A stretch of 64,000 bases of DNA from Apium graveolens (taxonomy: Eukaryota > Streptophyta > Magnoliopsida > Apiales > Apiaceae). Below are positions 47,166 to 57,700 of the stretch, in pieces; position 1 is the first letter of the stretch, and each line of letters starts with the position of its first letter. The stretch spans positions 3,038,001 to 3,102,000 of the forward strand of contig NC_133657.1 in assembly GCF_009905375.1 (NCBI RefSeq), in the 5' to 3' direction. A program made the position numbers and the translations under genes. The notes under the pieces are model-generated. The model ran no database searches, was not told where the DNA came from, and saw only the letters and a list, made by a program, of their open reading frames with translations.

Positions 47166-48114
47166 ATTAACTTGCCCTAGTAAATGCAGTCAAAATGTGC
47201 TGCGGCAACTGCTGGTAATGATTTGGGCACCTACCTTATCAAAGGAGCCTGGGAGCTGGTTTCACACAAGAACAACTTGTTAAGCAGGACTTTACGTAAA
47301 AGGTTTACGTGGTGTGGGAGAATTCCAGATCATTTTGCCATGAACATATCTTACCTAACTTGTGTTACAATGGTTGGTTGGTACATTTGAACCTCAATAA
47401 ATAAATATTAGTGAAATTCAAATATTTTATTTATTATTAAAATTATTCATTTATCAAAGTGATATATTATTTTTATAATATTTGGACCGAAAATATATTT
47501 ATTAAACGAAATTATTTATTTATAGAATATTTATTTATCGCTCAAAAAATAAATACTCTTGAAATCCAAATATTTTATTCATTATCGAGATTGTTCACTT
47601 ATCAAGATTAAAGATATATTAATTTTATAATATTAGGACTGAAAAAAATAACAAAATTATTTATTTATCGAATAATCACCGCATTTTCTTTCGAAAAAAA
47701 ATAATAACAATGCACTCAAACGGACCGATAAAACCGCGTCAATGGGATTTTATTTTATTAAATATAATAAAAATAGAAAAAAAATAAAAATAGTGGGGGA
47801 CCTGATAGGCCACCAATCACGTGCAGCCAATAATTGCACTAATTTTATTTTGGAGGGGGGTTACACAAGTCCTTTACATGTGTACTTTGGTACTCATATA
47901 GAATTTTTGGGGATCACAAAAATTCAGAGTAAAAAAAGGAAACTGAGAAAAACAAATAAATTTCCTAATGCATAACAGTAAGATAATGGTTGTTTGGTGT
48001 GAAGCTTGTGGTGAATCAGTGAGAGTTGTGAATAGAATATAGAAACTGCACATGCAAATGCCAACCAAAACAAAACGCATCTTTTCATCATCGTCATCCT
48101 CCACCTTCAAAAAC
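47166..48114. repeat. AT-rich spacer with a 160-bp tandem duplication
   Basis: Copy A (about 47395-47555) and copy B (about 47556-47700) share AATAAATA, GAAATYCAAATATTTTATT, ATATATTA, TTTTATAATATT, GGACYGAAAA and AAATTATTTATTTAT in the same order. The rest holds no gene. 47700-47800 is nearly pure A/T. Confidence 0.65.
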
Positions 48115-48117
48115 TTA

Positions 48118-48359
48118 GTGCTTTCTCCCGAGTTTTTTAATGGGAAGGAAGGAAGTGTTTAGAAGTTAAAGTACTTTCATCACATTTTTGGAGTGAAAGT
48201 TTTGGAGCGAAAGATTGTTAAATTTACATTCATAAACACTTGTTTTCGCTCCTTTTTAAAACTCGAGAGCATGATTATGAAGGGAAGTAAAACTAATTTA
48301 CTTACCTTTACTTCCCTTGCACTTGCTTTCGTTCTCTTTTAAAACTCGGGAGCAAGGGG
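48118..48359. mobile_element. PIF/Harbinger-like MITE with TTA target
   Basis: Left end GTGCTTTCTCCCGAGTTTTT and the reverse complement of the right end CCCCTTGCTCCCGAGTTTTA share CTCCCGAGTTTT. The flanks are TTA (48115-48117) and TTA (48360-48362). Length 242 bp, non-coding. Confidence 0.75.
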
Positions 48360-48362
48360 TTA

Positions 48363-49384
48363 AATCTGGCTCGAGACAACCATACATTCTGCACAAGATC
48401 ATTTCTATAAGTGTCGGTTCTGTTCTAAGCAATATGGTAAAAGAAAAAATATATATATATATGGGAGAAAAATATATTAAAAAAAATTATAATATGAGTT
48501 GGGCGGCTCGCGGGATCATTAACTCGAATTCGTTTAATTGCATTCCACTTGGATCATGTAAGACGAGTCATGTTTTTGTAGAGGTTCTGGCTCTTTTGAA
48601 CGAGACTGCTCGACTCGATTCGTGAAATTAAACTAGTAGAGTTTGGGTAGGGATTTGACTCGATTATATACAAACTTAAACGAGTCAACTCGTCTGATTT
48701 GTTAATACATGCTCATTTAGCTAAATGAGTCAGCTTAACTCAACTCGTAAAATTAAATCAGTTGTGTTTGTATAAAAATATAAATTACTCAACTCGATTA
48801 TTTTCAGATTAAATCATGCGTAACTCAAAATTTGACTCGCACAACTCGAATTACGTGGCTAGACATAATTTTAAATGTGAGACATTGTGAGTGCTTGGTG
48901 TGGGTTAGAGGGTCCTCTTATCCATCCGCAATGGCATGTGCCCAAAAGTTGTGGAACTAAGCATATTGTAATTGTATTAATCTGGTTTTAAAAAACTTGC
49001 TCCACTAAATAATGTTATTGATGTTATCTTGGGTTAGCCTAAAGAATTCCTGATTTAAAGTTAGAACAAGATTTCTTCATTAAAATGGAGTAACACATTA
49101 AAAGCCGATGGGTGGTACATAGAGTAATAATGATGATTATAATTTGGTGGCAATTGGTGCTAAACTGCTAATGCTATCTACCCAGAACATTGTAGCGTGA
49201 TTGTTCATATCACACATTTATTTGATTCTTTATATGGTCTGGTTTGGGGATATCATTTTATACTATAACAATAAAAAACGATATCTGACGATATTTCTCT
49301 CGTTTTCTTTGCAGAAGGTCACGATTTCGAGTATCGCCTAACACAATTTGTGTGCATGTTCATTTTAATAAGAAAATGAAATTG
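48363..49384. other. repeat-like intergenic DNA
   Basis: 48490-48860 is rich in ACTCGA, GACTCG and CGAGTC words in both orientations, typical of a hAT-type non-autonomous element, but its ends are not clear. 48870-49384 holds no recognised feature. Confidence 0.4.
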
Positions 49385-49607
49385 TACTTCCTCCGTTTTT
49401 TAATATATAACGTTTTATTTTATGATATATATGCTTAGGAGGTTTTATCAAATAGTTAAAAAAAATTCAAAAAGTTCATTTTGTGAATAAAAATTTTGAT
49501 CTAGTACATTTATTCAAAAAAATTTAAATATAATAATTCTAGCAATGCAGTCAACCTTGCTAAACATATATGTCAGAAAGTCAGTAATTCATTTAGAAAC
49601 AGGAGTA
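49385..49607. mobile_element. Stowaway-like MITE (223 bp)
   Basis: Left end TACTTCCTCCGTTTTTTAAT, and the reverse complement of the right end TACTCCTGTTTCTAAATGAA, show the Stowaway terminal motif CTYCCTCCGT in degraded form. TA is at both ends. Confidence 0.6.
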
Positions 49608-49611
49608 TATG

Positions 49612-50014
49612 GGCCTGTTTGGATATTGACTTATAAGGGGTTTATTCCTTATAAGTTCGTATCAGCTTATTAATGACTGTTTGTCGACTTCGTTTATAGA
49701 TTGAATTTACAATTTATAAGCTTATAAGTTTAATGTTAGTCACGACGTACTTTTTATCAACTTATTTTAATATTTTATTTTTTTATTAATTTCAGTTTTA
49801 AAATATACGTTTTTAAATCTTAATCTAATTTAAAATTCATGAATAAAGATAATTATTTTAAAAAATGATTCATTTTATTTCATTTAAGGAAAATAAATTC
49901 TGATTTTTATCCAAACACTTATATAATTTATAAGCATTAATCTATTTATTATTTATAAGCCACTTATTTATTTTAAGTCGTAAGTTACTTATTTTAAGAT
50001 TTCCCAAACGGGTA
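49612..50014. mobile_element. hAT-like MITE with GGCCTGTTTGG ends
   Basis: GGCCTGTTTGGATA at the left is mirrored by TTCCCAAACGGGTACC at the right. Both ends continue into TTATAAG/CTTATAA-rich sequence. No exact target duplication was matched. Confidence 0.6.
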
Positions 50015-50176
50015 CCGTATCTTGATAAAAATGGTGATGGAGTAAAGTGGCTTTACAAATATAAAATGGATAGATGAGCAAAGGAATCAAACAATCATGC
50101 TCTAAGATGGAGGACAGGCATGATTTACCGACTAATTTAAAAGCAGACACATGCAGAGAGGAAGGAAGGGATTAAG

Positions 50177-50617
50177 TAAGCATCTGCATGTTAGATGAGT
50201 AGGTTTTGTGACTAATCATTATTAGTGGGTTGAAGGACAAATTTAGCCTATTTTTACACAAAATTGATAAAAATAACCAATTTCTGAAAAGTTGGCCAAC
50301 TTTGGCCAATGGGATACCCAACTGTCAGTGGAGTATCCAATTTATATAAGATACCCAACTGGCAGTGGAATATCTCATATATGAAATACCCAACTACCAG
50401 TGGAGTATCTTATACAAATTGGGATACCCAACTGACAGTGGAGTATTCAATCGGCCAAAATTGGCCACCTTTTCAGAATGACTATTTTTGTTAAATTTTT
50501 TCAAAAATCGGATATTTTTGTCATTTTTTCTTATTAGTGTCCTTCCTAAGTAATAAGCATCTGCATGTTAGATGAGTAGGTTTTGTGACTAATCATTATT
50601 AGTGTCCTTCTTAGGTA
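50177..50617. repeat. 64-bp tandem duplication, first copy interrupted by a MITE
   Basis: A 51-bp stretch beginning TAAGCATCTGCATGTTAGAT is identical at 50177-50227 and 50554-50604. TTATTAGTGTCCTTC follows the MITE in the first copy (50531) and ends the second (50595). So a unit of about 64 bp was duplicated and the MITE entered the first copy. Confidence 0.85.
50228..50530. mobile_element. MULE-type MITE, near-palindromic, 9-bp target duplication
   Basis: Long inverted arms start GGTTGAAGGACAAATTTAGC on the left; the reverse complement of the right starts GAAAAAATGACAAAAATATC. They continue through TTTCTGAAAAGTTGGCC and ATTCTGAAAAGGTGGCC. TTATTAGTG flanks both sides (50219-50227, 50531-50539), the 9-bp target size of Mutator-like elements. 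The centre holds four 37-bp repeats, each with GATACCCAACTG and its near-complement CAGTGGAGTATC, starting at about 50313, 50350, 50386 and 50423. Confidence 0.85.
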
Positions 50618-50903
50618 CTTGGATTAAAAGACATGGATGAGAGAAGTGATGGATTGGAGAGCACACAGAATAAAAACTTACAAGTCAAGAGAGAGAGGCG
50701 GTGGGGAGGGACATATGCCCTCCATGTGAGACTGATTTGGGGACAAAGCAAAGCCCAAGGTGGGGGCTTATTAGCACTTCACATGGGGGAGGAAGACATG
50801 CATATGATTCTATCACTCTCTCGATCCCCCCTTCCCTTTCTTCACAGCTCATCAACCCCCCCTTCCCTCCTTTGCCTAATTACACCCCTCTAAATCCATC
50901 CAT
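50605..50903. other. intergenic DNA with C-rich stretch
   Basis: Two overlapping open frames (50633-50893 and 50701-51015) lack domains, and their Pro/Ser-rich ends come from a C-rich tract at 50825-50890. I do not call a gene. Confidence 0.4.
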
Positions 50904-50966
50904 TGCTGGAATATGCCTTAAATCGATAAATGTCAAAAATGTCGAGATTTTGGGGTCTCGCTTATG
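50904..50966 (+). mobile_element. truncated LTR fragment related to the copia LTR at 24421
   Basis: TGCTGGAATATGCCTTAAAT, then CGATAAATG and ATTTTGGGGTCTCG, match the first 60 bases of the 3' LTR at 24421 (TGTTAGAATATGTCTTGAAT, CGGTAAATG, ATTTTGGGGGTCTCG). Only the start is present; it then runs into a MITE-like sequence. Confidence 0.65.
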
Positions 50967-51205
50967 TTATACTTCCTCCATTTTATTAAATTATATATAT
51001 ATATTTTATATTTGACACGTATTTTAAAATTATTATAAAATATAATTTTATAACTTATTTTTAGAATTTTTTTTACTGTATAAAAATTTATAGATTATAT
51101 TTTTGTTTAAAAGAAAAAAATATTTAAAATTATTTAGGTAACCATATTTTACAGGAGGCTTATAATGCGTGCCGATCCCCGAGACGAAACAAGTAATATA
51201 TATAT

Positions 51206-51605
51206 GAGTAAAGTTCTATGGAGTCCACTTTTAATGGGAGTCCTCGGAGTCCATATATGTTCTGCAAGTAAAATATAGCTTAAAATATTGCAAAACATAT
51301 TATTTTTCGACAAACATCACTATTCTATTAAAAATCTTGTAGATTGCATACATTTTACAAGCAGAACATTACAAAAATATATTATTCTACAAAACATGTT
51401 TAGTTTGCAGAACATAAATGTTCATGTTGCAGAACATATTGCAGAATATACATATTGTACTGTAAATATATGAGATTTGCATGATTTTGTTAAAGTTATG
51501 CTATTTGTGTGACATATTTTGCAAAATAACACGTTTTGCAAGATATTTTATTGCAGAACGTAAATGGACTCCGACAAAAATGTGGACTCCATAGAACTCA
51601 ACCCT
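51206..51605. mobile_element. MITE with AGTTCTATGGAGTCCAC inverted ends (400 bp)
   Basis: AGTTCTATGGAGTCCAC (51212-51228) is inverted at about 51582-51598 (GTGGACTCCATAGAACT), and the arms continue to GGAGTCCAT / ATGGACTCC. The interior is rich in TTGCAGAACAT and TTGCAAAAC words in both orientations. (TA)n on both sides obscures the target duplication. Confidence 0.75.
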
Positions 51606-52721
51606 ATATATATATATATATATATATATCTTCATCTTCCATGATTAATAAAAACATAAATTCATCAGCAATTTCGGCCTGCTATTATGTACTTTGAATG
51701 ATTTGAAGTTTTTATTCAGCCATGTCAGTGTAAACACATTAAACTGCATGCAAGTTGCTAGCTAGTTTGAAAACATGAAAATGCATGCAAATTTCAAATA
51801 ACATTACTCTTCGATGGACTACGGAACTGAAGTATGTGCATGTTAGTATGTTACAGTGTAATGTTGATGCTAAGAGTTAGGGTTGAAAACTGTTCCGGTT
51901 TTATCCCATTCGATTTTAATTCTCAAATTAAATTAACTAGTTAAAAATTTTTAGTTTTTTTTGTAGTTAATCCGCAGCCGTCACCCTTCTGCACCGGGTA
52001 AACCCTACGGACTCACGCAATAGCCTGCAAATCATATATATTTCTAGTTTTCGACTTTGAGAAATGATCCGATGACTATATCATACCCCCAACGATCTAT
52101 CATATACCGAAAATTAAAATTATCAAAATTATGGATCAAGAACTGTACCACTCATTTCATATTTTAGAACCGGGTCAGAATGAAAAAAATTGGATTGATA
52201 TCTGACCACACCCGTGTAAACCGGTTTAATCAATATTTATATAAAATTTTGTTTTTTATGTTATAATTTTGTTTTTCTTTCAAATTTAAATACATAAATT
52301 TTTTTGTAACTTCAGAAATAAAAAATTAAAAATAAGTATATATTTTATATTTTTAAAGTAAATACTAATTTTTAAATGTATGTATATCATTTCTTTATTA
52401 CATGACATACGAAACTTAGTAATTTAGAGTTTAGTATCGATCTATTTTATTACATTCATTTATTACCTATAAATTTTGGTCATTAAAATATTATAGGTGT
52501 ATACGCGGGATTATAAACAATTCTTTCAGAATTATATTAGGTAATTAAAATTTGTATCAAAATAGTTATAAAATGATATGACACGACAAGTGTCAAATTT
52601 AATTTATGTACGCATATAAATACATGCGGAGTTTTATATTATTACGAGAAAAGTTGTTGTTATTAATATTATTATTATTATTATTATATTTTAGAAAAAT
52701 TATAAAAAATTTCGAGATTTA
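51606..52721. other. intergenic DNA with dispersed-repeat fragment and microsatellites
   Basis: (TA)n at 51603-51630. The block 51967-52032 (TCCGCAGCCG, GGGTAAACCC, ACTCACGCAATAGCCTGCAA) is the second copy of the GC-rich repeat seen at 15371. An (ATT)n microsatellite lies at 52664-52688. No gene is seen. Confidence 0.5.
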
Positions 52722-52998
52722 TACTCCCTCCGTCCTTTTGATTTCTTATCAAAAGGATTGGACACGGAATTTAATAAATATGTATAAAGTAGTGAAAAAG
52801 AGAAACAAAAGTGTGTGAAGTGGTGGGACCTATTGATTTTTAATGTATAAAAGGGAGATAGTGGAGTAAAAGTAGTGTGAAAATGGAGGAAAAGTGGGAA
52901 AATGACATTGACTATTTTTTGTAAGTTTTGAAATGTAAAGAAATGAATGAAATATTCAAAAATAAAAACGTAAAGAAATGGAAAGAACGGAGGGAGTA
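52722..52998. mobile_element. Stowaway MITE (277 bp)
   Basis: Starts TACTCCCTCCGTCCTTTTGA and ends GGAAAGAACGGAGGGAGTA: the canonical CTCCCTCCGT terminal motif with TA target bases at both ends. It is the best preserved Stowaway copy in the window. Confidence 0.92.
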
Positions 52999-54116
52999 AC
53001 ATTTTTCATTCTTTGAATGAACCGTGAAAGAAAAGGAAGAGGGTATAGGAAAATAGGGCCACAAAGGCACGTGGGGGGCTGATTCCACCAGTAAAATCAA
53101 CGCTAAGCCAAAACCTAACCCCCTCTTCGCTCCCTCCTTTTTGTGAAACCGTTAGGTCCTTTCCTCCTACAGCCTGTTGCTAGCTGTCCTAATCCTCCCC
53201 CCATGTGACCCCACCTTCCCTCCCTAATTTAGAAACTTTCACTAAATATTCTTTACAAAATTTCAACTTCCTAAATTTCTTGATTAACTTGATAACGGAC
53301 TGACCATATTCTTTGTAAGAGTCAGCCGCTTTTAACTCGGGATGAGCCGAGTCCAACATTGTCAAGCTTTTCGTGGATTCAATTAAAAAAATTCGGATGG
53401 AAGTTAAATATTTGACACATTTTAATTCATTTGCGTATATATTTTCATACAAATTTCATCTTATTATTAGAAAGGTTAACATTTATGCACATTACATCTA
53501 CAAATTTGAAAATTATTTTAGGGACCGATTCGGATTACCTAGCATTTTCTCTTTTTTTCCAAGTACTAACATATCGTATTCTAAAATTTTCGATCATTTG
53601 TCTTAAATAATTCTTAAAAAAATATTTGATTGAGTTAATTTCAAGAAAATGATTAATTTTAATTAATTATTTTTGAGTGATAATTTCTATAAATAAGAAT
53701 AATATATTAAATATTATAATTGTTTTTAATTATATCCGAAATTTATTCTAAATTTGTAGATTAATCATTAATCGGTACCATAACTGATTAGTTCATTCTA
53801 ACAACTATGCTAATTTTTGATATATCTTATATAATATTTAATAATACTAGAGAGAAACACAAGGGTAATAATAATTAATAAGTTCCAACTGCAAGCTGCT
53901 ACTAGGTTTACTTTATTAATGTTAATAATATGTTCCATGTTCCAATTTGATATATATAGACACCCTCCCCTCTGAATCTCAACATTTGCTAAACATTTCT
54001 AGTTTTGTTTTTCAGTTACAAGCCACATACTAAATTTAGTTGGTCGTTACAAAAATCTCTCCTCTCTATATCTTCTGAAAACATAATCCAAATCTCAGTT
54101 GTGTGGGTTTTTATGC
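52999..54116. other. upstream region of the bZIP gene
   Basis: No other gene is supported. 53080-53200 is rich in CCTCC-type words. A minus-strand frame at 53189-53452 has no domain. The last 200 bases probably hold the core promoter and 5' leader. Confidence 0.5.
53951..53960 (+). promoter_or_regulatory. candidate TATA box of the bZIP gene
   Basis: TATATATAGA lies about 160 bases upstream of the ATG at 54117 and is followed by pyrimidine-rich sequence (CACCCTCCCCTCT) suitable for a start site near 53985. Confidence 0.5.
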
Positions 54117-55705
54117 ATGGCGCAATTACCGCCCAAAGCGCCCACCATGACCCATCACAATTGGCCCAACACATTCCCTAATTACCACCACATGATGCCG
54201 CCCTCCTCCGCCGCACAACCACCTTATTGGGTCGACGAGTTCCTTGATTTCTCGTCGTCAAGGCGGAATTCACATCGTCGTTCGGTCAGCGATCCTATTG
54301 CATTTGCCGAAGTTCAATTCGGAGAAGATTGCAATAATAATAATAATAATATTGGATTTGATCGTTTGGATGATGAGCAGCTTTGTAACATGTTTGCGGA
54401 TGAAGTTCCGCCCACGGTGACATCAACCTCTAATCCGTCAACATCTTCGGAACGTAACAGCGAAAATGAGCAGGAGAAGACAATGCTGATTCCTCAGATG
54501 CCCAAGAAAGAGCCTGGTGAGGTGGATAGCGAATGCGAGCTGGAGATCAAACCAGGACATACCTTTTCTGCCGGTAAAGATGACGGTGATACAATCATTG
54601 TTGATCCGAAGAGAGTCAAACGGTACGCAATTCTTCAATTTAGATAAAATTATAATTCATGCATAATATGCATGAGGAGTTGCTTTACTTACAATCAATT
54701 GCAGATTTCACTACTATACCGATATCAATATAATCAACAAATATTTAAATTAAATAAATGGGGAGGGTGGACTCGGACCCGAGTCTGTCCCTAAATCGAG
54801 CTTTGATACCATATGTTAAATAACCATTTTATCTAAAACTCAAGATGGCAGAGGAATGCCCGACATGATCTTTTACTGTTCAACAAATCTATTTTAATAA
54901 GAATCAATTAACATAATTATATAATTATATTGTTTGTAACAGAATTCTAGCAAATCGGCAATCAGCACAGAGATCTCGAGTAAGGAAGCTGCAGTATATA
55001 TCAGAGCTGGAACGGAGCGTCACCTCATTACAGGTACATTATGTTCTTATACATCACAGTTACAATCAATTTAATATTTTGGCATGTAACTGAAATGAAT
55101 AATAAAACTGCAGACAGAGGTATCTGCATTGTCACCAAGAGTTGCATTTTTAGACCATCAAAGATTGATTCTCAACGTGGACAACAGCGCTCTTAAACAA
55201 CGCATTGCAGTTCTGGCTCAAGACAAACTCTTCAAAGATGGTAAGAATTCCTAGTTTGCATGCATGTGTCAGAGTCCATAACGTTGAATAACCGGTTTCT
55301 CCAAAATCTTAAGATGTACCAGGATGTCGTTACTTAATATGATATCAGATCTTAATTTTTGAAGGGGTTTTAAAAGTTTAGTCTCATACATTCATTTATT
55401 AATAACTCAATATATTTGGTTTTTCTGAAATATTTTATAGCCAATTTTGTGCATGAAGCTTTTCCATTAATAATTGGGGCACAGTGTTTTAATACGAAGA
55501 TTTGGCATATATGCATATTAAATTCGAGTAGCTGATGGTTTAAATATAAAATGCAGCCCATCAAGAGGCATTAAAGAAAGAGATAGAGAGATTAAGGAGA
55601 GTGTATCAAGATCAGAGTCTGAAGAAGATGGACCACAACGCCACCGTCGAACCCCCACCGGAAGCGGCGGCAGCTGTCACCGACGAGCATGAACAACAAC
55701 AGTAA
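54117..55705 (+). CDS. group E bZIP transcription factor, bZIP34/bZIP61-like, four exons
   Basis: Exons 54117-54622, 54943-55033, 55114-55240 and 55557-55705 join in phase into 290 codons, all introns GT-AG. The N-terminus MAQLPPKAPTMTHHNWPN and SSRRNSHRRSVSDPIAFAE match Arabidopsis bZIP34/bZIP61. The bZIP lies at residues about 165-235: basic region N173-x7-R181 (NRQSAQRSR), then heptad leucines 191, 198, 205, 212, 219, 226 and 233. Pro207 sits in the third heptad (ALSPRVAFL); in group E factors this proline is known to block homodimers and favour partners from other bZIP groups. A run of asparagines (about residues 73-78) comes from an AAT microsatellite. Nuclear transcriptional regulator; the Arabidopsis homologue bZIP34 acts in pollen development. 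The start is the ATG matching the family; an overlapping ATG lies 4 bases upstream. Confidence 0.92.
54760..54880 (-). repeat. tRNA-like / retroelement-derived repeat in bZIP intron 1
   Basis: On the minus strand ATGGTATCAAAGCTCGATTT recalls the Met-tRNA primer-site phrase TGGTATCAGAGC, and GGGTCCGAGTCC is close to a Pol III B box. The flank GTTAAATAACCATTTTATCT resembles GTTGAATAACCGGTTTCTCC in intron 3 (about 55283), so two copies of the same dispersed repeat may sit in this gene. SINE or copia leader are both possible. Confidence 0.4.
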
Positions 55706-56731
55706 TTAGTACGGATGGACAAGATGAGATGTGAATGTATCAATGTGTGTGATTGAAGTTGTGGTACACTTTGTATTGCTTAACCTGCGCACTCACGTGA
55801 TGTGTTCTTTCGTTCTCATCTATGGTGTGAGTCAAGTGGACCCCACCATCTGACAAGTTCCTGCAGACTTGAGTGTGATGACAGTGACGCGTGGACTGTT
55901 GGAAGGGGATAGGTGATTAAACATAATTTAACATTTATTTAAATGTATCTTATTCCTAAATATTTGTTAGATATTTGATATTTCTTGGGGGCAATTGGGT
56001 TAATTGGTTTATTTGCATTTATTTAAGTTTTACTACTAGTAGTAGTACGACTCTCCATCTAATTAAAATTTTTATTTTTTATTTGGGGGTTATTAAGAAT
56101 TAAGATCTTGATTGCAGATTTTAGAAATTGAAACTATTCGGTTAAGATGTCGATTTGTGATTTATCGGACGATTTTTAATAAATCGAATGATTTGACAAC
56201 GATTTATCGACAATTTCTGAAAAATCCACCCATTTCTCTAGGAGAAGTTAAGATTGATTAACTTAATTGAATTAGGATTGGTGGGGTATTTTATTCATGT
56301 GGGAGTGTGGGCTTGTTGTTTCTTTGTAATGCATGTAAAATTCTAAACATGTATGGGTAGGGTAAAGATAATGCTAACGTTTGATGCCATTCCTCATTTT
56401 ACTTTGCTTTTGCGTGTTGGGGGTCACTGTTGAATGAGTTGTATGACTTTATTTATTTTTTCTTGCTTTCGCAATTGTAAAAATGAAAATCAAGTTGAAT
56501 TCCAAGTTGTATTTTGATTTCTTTTTGTGTTATTAAAAAGTTCATACTTCAGCGGTAAGAAACGTAAAGCAGTTATATGTTGTGCGGATATTGATGGCAA
56601 CCCATATGATATTCTTCCAACTTGCTTAGCCTTCCCCCATTGTCTATCCATTAAAGTAGTTATTGTTGTGAAATGTGGGTAGTAGTTTTACATTTTCAAG
56701 TCAATTTGATCCAAAATTTAAGTAGACCAAT
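55706..56731. other. downstream region of the bZIP gene
   Basis: Contains the 3' UTR (no clear AATAAA near the stop) and AT-rich intergenic DNA with (TAG)n at about 56035-56046. No gene is seen. Confidence 0.5.
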
Positions 56732-57313
56732 GTTGTAAGCGCACAACGAATGTGTTCCCTTTCGAGAGAGTTTTTCGAGACACTTTGAATCACTCAAAAT
56801 GATTAAGAGATGGATGATATATGATCATCCAAATTCCAAAATGAGCCTCTTAGTAGTGAAAAATTGTGGGAAAATAGAAAGTTCCACGTTGATTTTGCAA
56901 ATGAGCATACATGGTTTTATATAGCCAAACACTTATGTAGTGTTCAAATGTGTTACTTATGTATTGTTGCAACACCTACGTGCGTGCGCAGAGGTACAAA
57001 TCTGGGGCTTTCGAGGGACAATCTGAGGCTTGCGAAACCTTCGAACTTGCCCGCGTGTGCGACGTGCAGAACAAAAATGTAGCAGAAAATTGGTCCGAAT
57101 AATTACAGACTAGTTTTGCTAAGTTTAATTTCCACTGGGCTTGGGCTTTTAAAAGTTTAATTCGTTTTGACTACGGATTATAATTACTGATTTGATGTGA
57201 TAATAATCAGATTCAATTACGGATTTGATTTATTAACCGACTGATTAATTAACGCGTTTTAATTAATTACACATGGAGTAGCGCACACGTTTCCTCGAGC
57301 CTATATAATAACG
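56732..57313 (+). mobile_element. probable U3 part of the LTR heading the tandem copia array
   Basis: TGTTGTAAGCGC at 56732 is a plausible LTR start. The segment runs into CTATATAATA, a TATA box at 57301, and then directly into unit 1. It is not repeated between the later units, so only the first unit keeps a full promoter. The left limit is inferred. Confidence 0.45.
57301..57310 (+). promoter_or_regulatory. TATA box of the copia LTR before unit 1
   Basis: CTATATAATA lies 4 bases before the point where the 2022-bp repeat unit begins. Transcription would start near 57330, inside the repeated part. Confidence 0.6.
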
Positions 57314-57700
57314 TATTAGGCTTAGGGTTATTTATTCGTTCGATATGCAACACACAGCCGCCTCTTATACAAAAGCCCTACTCTCTCTATTCTGGTGATA
57401 GTTTCTTACTCCGTTCTAATTCGCCGAAGGTGCTGTTCACGTAACATCGTCGTCTTCTCATTTTATCCCGGGAGGCTAACGTCTCACACATACGGTGAGG
57501 GTCGTAATAGCTTTAAGGAGACAGTTATACGACTGGACTCGAGAACTTCTCCTTCATATCCTTTTTGTTGATTTACATTATTCGCACACATGTACATTAT
57601 ATGTATTAATCGCAGATTGTAACTACAATCTTAAAGCTATTATTATTTATTATTTGTGACTAATACATCTGTCTTTGCCTGTTTGTTGAGTAACAAATCT

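Noticed and set aside
47742..48110. Open frames on both strands near 47.8-48.1 kb
   Set aside because: Strongly A/T-biased, no domain, and they overlap a MITE end at 48118.
53189..53452. Minus-strand open frame of 87 codons upstream of the bZIP gene
   Set aside because: It faces away from the gene and has no recognisable family or splice partners.
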